A DNA stretch of 27,162 bases from Sulfuricurvum sp. IAE1 (GTDB taxonomy: Bacteria > Campylobacterota > Campylobacteria > Campylobacterales > Sulfurimonadaceae). How positions within the stretch are numbered: the stretch's first letter is position 1; every line of letters starts with the position of its first letter. The translations under genes and the position numbers were made by a program. Below are positions 1 through 5,423 of the stretch, piece by piece. The notes below the pieces were generated by a model that was given only the letters and a program-made list of their open reading frames with translations, searched no databases and had not been told where the DNA came from. The stretch spans positions 1-27,162 of the forward strand of contig CAMBHX010000005.1 in NCBI GenBank assembly GCA_945867285.1. Direction: 5' to 3'.

Positions 1-33
1 AACAGCAACTAAACTTAATTTTCCTAGTTTCAT
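1..33 (-). CDS. Start of an exported protein, truncated by the window edge
   Basis: Only the first 11 codons are present (MKLGKLSLVAV), running off the left edge. The ATG at 33-31 is preceded on the minus strand by AAGGAGAGAG at good spacing, which makes this a convincing start. Lys residues followed by small and hydrophobic residues look like the beginning of a Sec signal peptide. Many putative outer-membrane porins of Campylobacterota start similarly, but the product cannot be identified from 11 residues. It lies downstream of the redox genes on the same strand, separated from them by 231 bases holding its own regulatory sequence. Confidence 0.6.
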   Translation of the reverse strand, partial: MKLGKLSLVAV

Positions 34-118
34 TTTCTCTCTCCTTGTTAACAAAGTCCAAATAAGTTAATCTTATAGGATCATGCAAGTAGTTTAGCAT
101 TCATTTCTTAAATATTTC

Positions 119-132
119 TTGATTTAGATCAA
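119..132. promoter_or_regulatory. CRP/FNR-family binding site
   Basis: Perfect dyad TTGAT-TTAG-ATCAA, which matches the established FNR/ANR consensus TTGAT-N4-ATCAA. It lies upstream of the truncated gene that starts at 33 on the minus strand. A TATAAG hexamer at 77-72 (minus) could be the -10 box. If so, transcription starts near 65 and the dyad centre falls near -60, close to the usual class I activator position (-61.5). The motif is seen directly; the start site and regulator are inferred. Confidence 0.55.
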
Positions 133-222
133 ATCCAGCCCAATATAATAACATTTTATTATATTGCTAGATAATAATGTGATAAAAAAGACTTATAGGT
201 TTCTAAATATGAGAGATTGAGT

Positions 223-243
223 ATCCCGTATCCAGTACGGGAT
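223..243 (-). terminator. Stem-loop after the small cytochrome gene
   Basis: ATCCCGTA / TACGGGAT form a perfect 8-bp stem with a 5-nt loop, 21 bases downstream of the cytochrome stop codon on the minus strand. No U-run follows on either strand, so intrinsic termination is uncertain. It could be a 3'-end processing structure or an attenuation point before the next gene. Confidence 0.35.
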
Positions 244-264
244 TAGGAGCGATTGTAATATAGA

Positions 265-675
265 TTACCAATTACGAATTCTAATATGACACGACGTACA
301 CTGCTTGAGCAACTGGGTATAGTCTTCTAATGCGTCATCCATTCGTCCTGTTTCGATAGAGACAATCATATCATCCGAATACATACGCAACATCTTTGCT
401 GATTTTTGAGCAAAAGCAAACGCATGTTTTTGATCTTTTGGCAAAATCCACTTGACATCTTCACTCTCTAGTGAGTTGAGAGTCCCTTGGAGTTTTTTGA
501 CACCAACTTTCATATCTTCAGTTGAGGAGTAGAGACCTCCACGTTGAATTTGCTCCATTGCTTCTAACATCGTACGCATATCTTTCATCAACATCGATCG
601 GTGATCAGTTTGAGCTGCACTTAATGAACTACCTGTGAGTAATAACAATGCGATAATAGAGAGTGACTTTTTCAT
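265..675 (-). CDS. Periplasmic monohaem cytochrome c, class II-like
   Basis: A 136-residue exported protein. Residues 1-20 are a Sec signal peptide ending near LSAA-Q. The single haem motif CTSCH lies five residues before the C-terminus-proximal RNW, so the haem attaches at the extreme C-terminal end. The rest is predicted helical (RTMLEAMEQI and similar stretches). Helical bundles with a C-terminal CxxCH are the hallmark of class II cytochromes (cytochrome c'/c556 type). Unlike cytochrome c4/c5, there is no obvious Met ligand after the motif. RBS AAAGGA precedes the ATG. It follows the Rieske gene by 38 bases on the same strand, so it is a plausible electron acceptor for that protein or for the flavoprotein. 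Family assignment beyond cytochrome c is tentative. Confidence 0.75.
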   Translation of the reverse strand: MKKSLSIIALLLLTGSSLSAAQTDHRSMLMKDMRTMLEAMEQIQRGGLYSSTEDMKVGVKKLQGTLNSLESEDVKWILPKDQKHAFAFAQKSAKMLRMYSDDMIVSIETGRMDDALEDYTQLLKQCTSCHIRIRNW

Positions 676-713
676 TTTTTTTCCTTTAGGGTGGAGTTAG
701 TAACTAAGTTCTG

Positions 714-1442
714 TTAGTATTGGATAATTTCTTTTGAAAACTCTGTGAGCTTAACTGTTTTAGCCGAAATAGAAACGAGTTTTTTGGCCTCGGCTGGACC
801 ATTGTAAAATTGCTTTAATTCAGGCTTGTACGCTTTGAAGTAATCTTGGAATTTATCCGCCCCCAAAATACCAACAGCCCAGATGGTATCATCAGCAGCG
901 ACTTCGAGCACAACAGCTGATAGTGGTTGTGTAGCTGCACCGCCTAGGACTTTGGCTCCTGCTTGCGCATCAAAAGCGGAAAGATGGGATGAACAAACAA
1001 AAATTCCGCTCTTGTCGTATGCCATTGTTTTTCCATTCATAGGGACATAGCTAATAAAACTGTCCGAAGGTGTAGGATGTGTCAGCTGATGGGTACAAAT
1101 AGCTACATATGCTACGATAGTACGATTTTTCCCAACACCACTTTTCCAGATGTATTTTTCACCCGTCTCACTAGTGAGTTCTACATCGGTCGCCGTAGGC
1201 TTGGGCAAATCAACTAAAAGACAAGGAGTGGAAGCGTAGGGATAGTTGAAAATATAATTGACCTCTTTTTCAAGTTTGGATGCCAAAATAGGCTTACCAT
1301 TAGCAGCAATTAACTGAGTTCTTTCGTAGGCACGATACAACATACCATTATCAGCATACAAGGTCCCGCGTATAAGCGATGGATTTATCGCAACAACTGT
1401 TGCACTTGCAGCAACTACTTTTAAAAAGCTTCTTCTTTCCAT
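714..1442 (-). CDS. Tat-exported Rieske [2Fe-2S] protein
   Basis: 242 residues from the ATG at 1442. An in-frame extension upstream to 1625 exists but would translate through repeat copy A, and the Tat signal begins exactly at this ATG. Residues 1-25 are a twin-arginine leader (ERRSFLKVVAAS), as expected for a protein that folds around its cofactor before export. Cluster ligands are visible as C116-T-H118 and C150-S-S-H153. The two halves are 31 residues apart, longer than the usual 15-17. The extra disulfide cysteines found in bc1 Rieske proteins are absent, which usually implies a different redox potential. There is no transmembrane anchor beyond the signal, so a soluble or signal-anchored periplasmic protein is likely. 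It lies between an FCSD-type flavoprotein and a small cytochrome, suggesting an electron-transfer chain. The partner and substrate are unknown. Confidence 0.8.
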   Translation of the reverse strand: MERRSFLKVVAASATVVAINPSLIRGTLYADNGMLYRAYERTQLIAANGKPILASKLEKEVNYIFNYPYASTPCLLVDLPKPTATDVELTSETGEKYIWKSGVGKNRTIVAYVAICTHQLTHPTPSDSFISYVPMNGKTMAYDKSGIFVCSSHLSAFDAQAGAKVLGGAATQPLSAVVLEVAADDTIWAVGILGADKFQDYFKAYKPELKQFYNGPAEAKKLVSISAKTVKLTEFSKEIIQY

Positions 1443-1472
1443 GATGTTTTCCGTGTGTAAAAATTTATTGAG

Positions 1473-1478
1473 GTTATA
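1473..1478 (-). promoter_or_regulatory. Possible promoter of the Rieske gene
   Basis: TATAAC on the minus strand, about 30 bases upstream of the ATG, preceded by T-rich sequence. It lies between repeat copy A and the gene, so the Rieske gene may be transcribed separately from the flavoprotein. No -35 is evident. Confidence 0.35.
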
Positions 1479-1527
1479 GTGTAGCAGATTTTTGATTGAT
1501 TTGTGCAAAAAAAATTGAAGTGCCTCT

Positions 1528-1616
1528 AAAATTCTCAAAAACGTAGTTTTTGTAGCTTTAGGGGGTTGTAGGGACATTTGTCCCTGCCACCAAAACGGAT
1601 GAATTCGTTTTGGTGC
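1528..1616 (-). repeat. Three-hairpin intergenic repeat, copy A
   Basis: About 90 bases, nearly identical to copy C (4939-5029) but inverted. Read on the minus strand it has three hairpins. Hairpin 1 (1615-1588) has arms CACCAAAACG / CGTTTTGGTG around an 8-nt loop. Hairpin 2 (1585-1570) is AGGGACA-AA-TGTCCCT. After a CCCCCTAAAGCT linker comes hairpin 3 (1552-1536), CAAAAAC-TAC-GTTTTTG. It starts 16 bases after the flavoprotein stop codon, in sense orientation. Confidence 0.85.
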
Positions 1617-1631
1617 GTAAAACATCAGTTA

Positions 1632-3053
1632 TTAGTTAAACAAGTCTCTCATAGCACCTGCATACCACTCACGTGTCGCCTTAGCAAGGGCAGTAGAACG
1701 GTATTTATCATTAACAGTATCCCCTTTTGGAACACTACCCTTGCTTCCGATAACTGGACCTGAGACCATGAACTCATGATTGACCATGATTGCTTCTTCA
1801 GGACTACCGTTGACCATAGAATAACATACATTTGCACTTTTGTATGGCAGTGAAGAAGCAACACTGTATGATTTACCGTGAAGAATGTGAGCGATCTCTT
1901 TCGCACACTCTTTACCTGACCAAATAGATGACTGACCACTTGGAGGAATTGCATGACCAACAACATCACCCACTGCGAATACATTTGCATCCGTAGCTGT
2001 TGCAAAAGAAACAGGTTTTTCAGCACTACTTGCCATTTTAACTTTTTTGAAACCATCTGCAGTCGTTGCAACGCCTGACATTTCGATTACTGGACTTGAC
2101 ATGTTATGTGGGATGAAATTAAACACACCATATGACTGTGTAAGCGTTTGCTTAGTGCCTACTGTATCTTCTTTATTGGCAAATGTTGTTTGTACATACG
2201 TAATGACTTTTTTATCAACATCAACATCAATAATTTTACAATTATCACGGTGTTCTACAGCTCCTTGATTAACTTCTTTCCAAGTCTCTTTGAACGCTGC
2301 ACCTTTAGCAATTTCAGCAGTTTCATTCAGAATAATAACTTTTCCTTTGATCCCCTCTTTTTTCATAAAGTTCGCGATCATACTTGCACGCTCAAATGGT
2401 GCTGGAGGACAACGGTATTTCCCGGCTGGAACTGTAATAACAACATCACCTTCGTCCATGTTTTTAACCATACGATCCAATGCAATATGCTCTCCACCTG
2501 GAACTAACGCTGCTGGGGCAAGACGTTTTACTTTGGCAATTTTTGCAGCATCCCACGTTGGAAATTGACCTTTGTAGTTATAATCAATCCCTGGAGCCAT
2601 AACCAAAATGTCGTATCCAACAGAACCTTTAGAAGTGTGCACCATTTTTGCTACACGATCAATACCAGTAACAGACGCTGTAAGCATTCCATAACCATTT
2701 TTTTCAATCGCTTGATCGTAGTCATGTGTCAATGTACCAAGGTTAAATCCTTCAACTCCACCAAGGTTACAGTTGGACAAAGGACAAGACATAAAACTGT
2801 CATTTTTTTCAATAATTGCTACATCAAATTTCGAGTCAATTTTTTTGAGCTCTTTGGCAACAGTAAGTCCACCCCAGCCTCCGCCGATAATCACCACTTG
2901 ATGTTTACCAAGCACTCTGTTAGCTGTGTTAAGTGAAGTTGCTGCTCCTTTTGCTGGAAGCGGATCAAATGCTGTCGTACTACATCCTGTTACAGCAGCT
3001 GCAGCTGCACTGATTCCTGCAAATTTAAATAAATCACGTCGTGTCATGTTCAT
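1632..3053 (-). CDS. FCSD/SQR-type flavoprotein with Tat lipoprotein signal
   Basis: 473 residues from the ATG at 3053, chosen because AGGAG lies 10 bases upstream; the longer ORF to 3092 has no RBS. The leader MTRRDLFKFAG...VTGC24 carries a twin-arginine motif and a lipobox, so the product is probably a periplasmic lipoprotein. Residues 51-62 (IIGGGWGG) are the FAD dinucleotide-binding motif. CPLSN (90-94), CPPAPFER (215-222) and the VGDV segment (361-364) match the flavoprotein subunit of flavocytochrome c sulfide dehydrogenase, and the C-terminal NVCYSMV region resembles the FCSD flavin-binding domain. FCSD oxidises sulfide to sulfur and passes electrons to a cytochrome. Cys215 corresponds to one redox-active cysteine. 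The segment expected to hold the second (around 334-340, usually GWCPVD) reads GFKKVKM, without Cys. The family is clear; sulfide as substrate is doubtful. No dihaem FccA is adjacent. Confidence 0.85.
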   Translation of the reverse strand: MNMTRRDLFKFAGISAAAAAVTGCSTTAFDPLPAKGAATSLNTANRVLGKHQVVIIGGGWGGLTVAKELKKIDSKFDVAIIEKNDSFMSCPLSNCNLGGVEGFNLGTLTHDYDQAIEKNGYGMLTASVTGIDRVAKMVHTSKGSVGYDILVMAPGIDYNYKGQFPTWDAAKIAKVKRLAPAALVPGGEHIALDRMVKNMDEGDVVITVPAGKYRCPPAPFERASMIANFMKKEGIKGKVIILNETAEIAKGAAFKETWKEVNQGAVEHRDNCKIIDVDVDKKVITYVQTTFANKEDTVGTKQTLTQSYGVFNFIPHNMSSPVIEMSGVATTADGFKKVKMASSAEKPVSFATATDANVFAVGDVVGHAIPPSGQSSIWSGKECAKEIAHILHGKSYSVASSLPYKSANVCYSMVNGSPEEAIMVNHEFMVSGPVIGSKGSVPKGDTVNDKYRSTALAKATREWYAGAMRDLFN

Positions 3054-3112
3054 GGTGATGATTCTCCTATGTTTGTAAATTAAAAGCATCATATGCTCAC
3101 AAACCTTAAAAT

Positions 3113-3118
3113 ATTATA
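3113..3118 (-). promoter_or_regulatory. Promoter of the flavoprotein gene
   Basis: TATAAT on the minus strand, followed by a leader of about 50 bases that contains the RBS and a short inverted repeat (AGCAT-CAT-ATGCT, 3085-3097). A/T-rich tracts upstream fit the Campylobacterota vegetative promoter pattern. Confidence 0.5.
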
Positions 3119-3240
3119 AGAATTAGTAAAATAGGTTAAAAAACTGTAGATAAGTGTTTATTATATAAAAATGTGTGATAGTTTTATTACAATTTAATTA
3201 CAGCTTCGCACACAGTGTACTTTTGAAGTATTTTTAGAAT

Positions 3241-3246
3241 TATAAT
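3241..3246 (+). promoter_or_regulatory. Promoter of the chorismate mutase gene
   Basis: TATAAT with T-rich sequence upstream, 42 bases before the ATG at 3289. It is divergent from the flavoprotein promoter in the same 235-base gap, which otherwise shows no gene. Confidence 0.5.
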
Positions 3247-3288
3247 GGTATGATATATAAACTATAAAAATTCAAAAGGATACTAATT

Positions 3289-3588
3289 ATGAAGATCGAA
3301 ACATGCCAAAGTCTTGAAGAATTGCGAAATTATATTGATACACTGGATGACTCTATTGTCGAACTCATAGCTGCACGTAACGCCTACGTCAAGCAAGCTG
3401 CAAAATTCAAACAATCTGTCGATGAAATCAAAGGAAAAGAGAGAATGGAAGCTGTTATCAATCGTGTGCGTATGCGCGCGATCGAATTTGGGGTATCACC
3501 TAATCTTCTGACAAGTCTTTACAACATTATGATTGATGAGATGGTCGAAGCAGAAATTGCTGAGTTTAGGAATGCCAAGTCATTATAG
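3289..3588 (+). CDS. AroQ-type chorismate mutase (PchB-like)
   Basis: A 99-residue all-helical protein of the AroQ fold, close in length and motif order to PchB (isochorismate-pyruvate lyase with chorismate mutase activity). The residues that bind the substrate carboxylates in PchB line up here as R13, R30 and K41 (FKQS segment). The position held by Gln in PchB (Q90) and E. coli mutase (Q88) is Glu (E89), as in yeast chorismate mutase. This favours mutase (chorismate to prephenate for Phe/Tyr synthesis) over the lyase reaction. No salicylate or siderophore genes are nearby. RBS AAAGGA precedes the ATG. It is monocistronic, ending just before repeat copy B. Confidence 0.8.
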   Translation: MKIETCQSLEELRNYIDTLDDSIVELIAARNAYVKQAAKFKQSVDEIKGKERMEAVINRVRMRAIEFGVSPNLLTSLYNIMIDEMVEAEIAEFRNAKSL

Positions 3589-3593
3589 TATAA

Positions 3594-3677
3594 CATCAAA
3601 ACGAATGCATCCGCTTTTATAGCAGGGACAAATTTCCCTACAACCCCCTACCTACCCACATCGCTCACGATGCGGGA
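3594..3677 (+). repeat. Three-hairpin intergenic repeat, copy B (variant 3' end)
   Basis: Shares the first two modules and the ACAACCCCCTA linker with copies A and C. Hairpin 1 (ATCAAAACG / CGCTTTTAT around the loop AATGCATC) has two mismatches. Hairpin 2 is AGGGA-CAAATT-TCCCT (3624-3639). After the linker it diverges into a different hairpin, CCCACATCG-CTCA-CGATGCGGG (3655-3676), which pairs better on the minus strand (G-U instead of A-C). It begins about 6 bases after the chorismate mutase stop, between convergent genes. Confidence 0.75.
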
Positions 3678-3688
3678 GAAATAAATTG

Positions 3689-4906
3689 TTAAAACTTCGT
3701 CACTTCACCACGACACACAGCCATCACAACTTTACCTTTTAGTACTTCATTTTTATAAAGACTGTGGTGATGTTCAACGCAAGTGGTCGAGTTTGGGTCA
3801 AACACTACGCAATCACATGGCAACCCGACTGCTATGCTTCCTCTGACTATACCAATATTTTTGGCAGGTTGAAAAGAGGTCAATTCTATAAGCCTAGAGA
3901 TACTAATAATACCGGTATCCACCAAATAGGTATACAATAATGGAAGATATTCCTCAATCGATGTTGTTCCCTCATGAGCATCATAAAAGGTAATGTCTTT
4001 GTAAATATCAGAATTTGGATGATGCAATGCACTCAACGAATGAATATTCCCTGCTTTTAGCGCATCCAATAATGTCTCTTGAGCGATCTTATCAACCAAT
4101 GGCGGTGTAATTTTGGCATCCGTATCAAATCCAAGACATGCAGAATCATTTTTGAACAGATGATGGATGGCTACTTCACATGAAACACTAATTCCTTCTT
4201 GACGTGCATGGGCAATCAGTTCAACGGATCGTGCTTGCGTAATGCTTTGAAAAACAATGGCTATTTTGAAATGACGTGCGATTTCGATCATACTAGCCAC
4301 ATGAACAACTTCAGACAGGGGAGAAATCCCCGGAAGCCCGAGGTGTGATGCAATAGCACCATCACTCATGACACCACTATCAATAAAGCTTTGCTCTTGT
4401 GCCGTATACAATAGAGGTTTTTTCGCCATTTGAAGATATTGAGCGATACGAGAGATAAGATTATAATCATTTATTGTTGACGTATGAATAGCTACACACC
4501 CTTTTTTGAGCATAATCGCTATGTTACTCAGGGCTCCTGCATCATTGAGAGCGCTTACCGTCGATTCAATCGTAGCACCATTGGATAAACATCGATGCTG
4601 CTGTACAAACTCCAAGGTTATTTCATTGTCAATGCGTGGAGCCAAATTACTTGCCAACACCACAGTGCTCACTCCACCCGCTAGGGCTCGTCGTGAAAGT
4701 TTTTCCAAATTGGTTCGATTAAGTCCATCATCTTTGAGTCGAACATTGGTATCAACAAGCCCAGGGAGCAAGTAACAGCCAGAGGCATCAATGCACTCAT
4801 CATCGGTAAGTTTGTCTCCAATTGCCGTAATAATTCCATCCAGTATCTGCACATCTGTTTTACGCTCACCATGACAATCACACACTATGGCATTTTGAAT
4901 AACCAT
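3689..4906 (-). CDS. Dihydroorotase-like protein, probably non-catalytic (PyrC' type)
   Basis: 405 residues of the multifunctional-complex dihydroorotase family. It has the N-terminal beta-sandwich, then LLPGLVD at 47-52, and the family segment DTDAKITPPL at 261-270. Catalytic features are missing. The metal-binding HxH after LVD reads TNVR (53-56). The HCED-like segment reads YTAQEQ (167-172). The catalytic TDHAPH motif reads ALHHPN (293-298), without Asp. One histidine pair (HH, 248-249) remains. Inactive PyrC homologues are known to act as structural partners of aspartate carbamoyltransferase (PyrB), the most likely role here. No pyrB lies in the window. RBS GAGG lies 5 bases before the ATG. 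Convergent with the chorismate mutase gene. Confidence 0.8.
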   Translation of the reverse strand: MVIQNAIVCDCHGERKTDVQILDGIITAIGDKLTDDECIDASGCYLLPGLVDTNVRLKDDGLNRTNLEKLSRRALAGGVSTVVLASNLAPRIDNEITLEFVQQHRCLSNGATIESTVSALNDAGALSNIAIMLKKGCVAIHTSTINDYNLISRIAQYLQMAKKPLLYTAQEQSFIDSGVMSDGAIASHLGLPGISPLSEVVHVASMIEIARHFKIAIVFQSITQARSVELIAHARQEGISVSCEVAIHHLFKNDSACLGFDTDAKITPPLVDKIAQETLLDALKAGNIHSLSALHHPNSDIYKDITFYDAHEGTTSIEEYLPLLYTYLVDTGIISISRLIELTSFQPAKNIGIVRGSIAVGLPCDCVVFDPNSTTCVEHHHSLYKNEVLKGKVVMAVCRGEVTKF

Positions 4907-4938
4907 TTTATCCTCGCATTTTGAGATATAATGTTATG

Positions 4939-5029
4939 CATTTAAACGAATGCATCCGTTTAAATGGCAGGGACAAATTTCCCTACAACCCCCTAAAGCT
5001 ACAAAAAACTTTGTTTTTTGAGAATTCTA
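4939..5029 (+). repeat. Three-hairpin intergenic repeat, copy C
   Basis: Hairpin 1 has arms CATTTAAACG / CGTTTAAATG (4939-4966) around the loop AATGCATC. Hairpin 2 is AGGGA-CAAATT-TCCCT (4969-4984). After the linker ACAACCCCCTAAAGCTA comes hairpin 3, CAAAAAAC-TTT-GTTTTTTG (5002-5020), then AGAATTCTA. It lies between the divergent dihydroorotase-like gene and the cytochrome gene, ending 2-3 bases before the latter's -10 box. Confidence 0.85.
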
Positions 5030-5031
5030 AC

Positions 5032-5037
5032 TATAAT
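5032..5037 (+). promoter_or_regulatory. Promoter of the cytochrome c-lpxB operon
   Basis: TATAAT placed directly after repeat copy C, 23 bases before the GTG start. The position of a -35 would fall inside hairpin 3 of the repeat, so the repeat supplies the upstream promoter sequence. Confidence 0.5.
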
Positions 5038-5060
5038 TATAGGCTACAAAGGTTTAAAAA

Positions 5061-5423
5061 GTGCATTTTATCGTTATGTTGTTAATGGGCATTTCACTGC
5101 ACGCCACATCTGCATCACCCCAATACGAATCTGGAAAAAAGCTCTATTTTTCCAAAGGCTGTAACGGATGTCATGGCGTAACTGCTGGAGGCATGAATCA
5201 ATACCCCTCATTGGCATACCGACGAAAAGCCTTTTTGGACAATAAGCTCAAAGAATATCGAGCCAAAAAAGCCTCAACTCAATTGGCGCAAATGATGATA
5301 CCTTTTGCCATTATGCTCAAAGATCAAGAGATCAATGCGCTAACAACATTTTTGAGTGAATATAATGAAGAAGCTACACGTCAAAAAAGTAATTTTAGTA
5401 TACGTGGGGATGGAGGATCATGA
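5061..5423 (+). CDS. Small periplasmic cytochrome c (c553-like)
   Basis: 120 residues from a GTG start, supported by AAAGG 8 bases upstream and an in-frame stop at 5055. ATG at 5076 is an alternative. A short signal peptide (about 18 residues, ending ATSA) precedes SGKKLYFSKGCNGCHG, a class I haem-binding motif near the N-terminus. Met residues in the AQMMIPFAIM segment can supply the axial ligand, and the helix DQEINALTTFLSEY is the usual C-terminal helix. This is a soluble electron carrier; partners are unknown. Its stop overlaps the lpxB start (ATGA), an unexpected pairing of respiration and lipid A synthesis. Confidence 0.8.
   Translation: MHFIVMLLMGISLHATSASPQYESGKKLYFSKGCNGCHGVTAGGMNQYPSLAYRRKAFLDNKLKEYRAKKASTQLAQMMIPFAIMLKDQEINALTTFLSEYNEEATRQKSNFSIRGDGGS

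Noticed and set aside
1443..1625. N-terminal extension of the Rieske reading frame by 61 residues
   Set aside because: The extension is repeat copy A read in frame. The Tat leader starts at the ATG at 1442, and the extension has no RBS.
2047..2936. Several plus-strand open frames opposite the flavoprotein gene
   Set aside because: They are antisense shadows of a clear coding sequence, with no RBS and protein sequences resembling nothing known.
3159..3192. CRP-like TGTGA...TTACA site between the flavoprotein and chorismate mutase genes
   Set aside because: Half-site spacing and second half do not match the TGTGA-N6-TCACA consensus.
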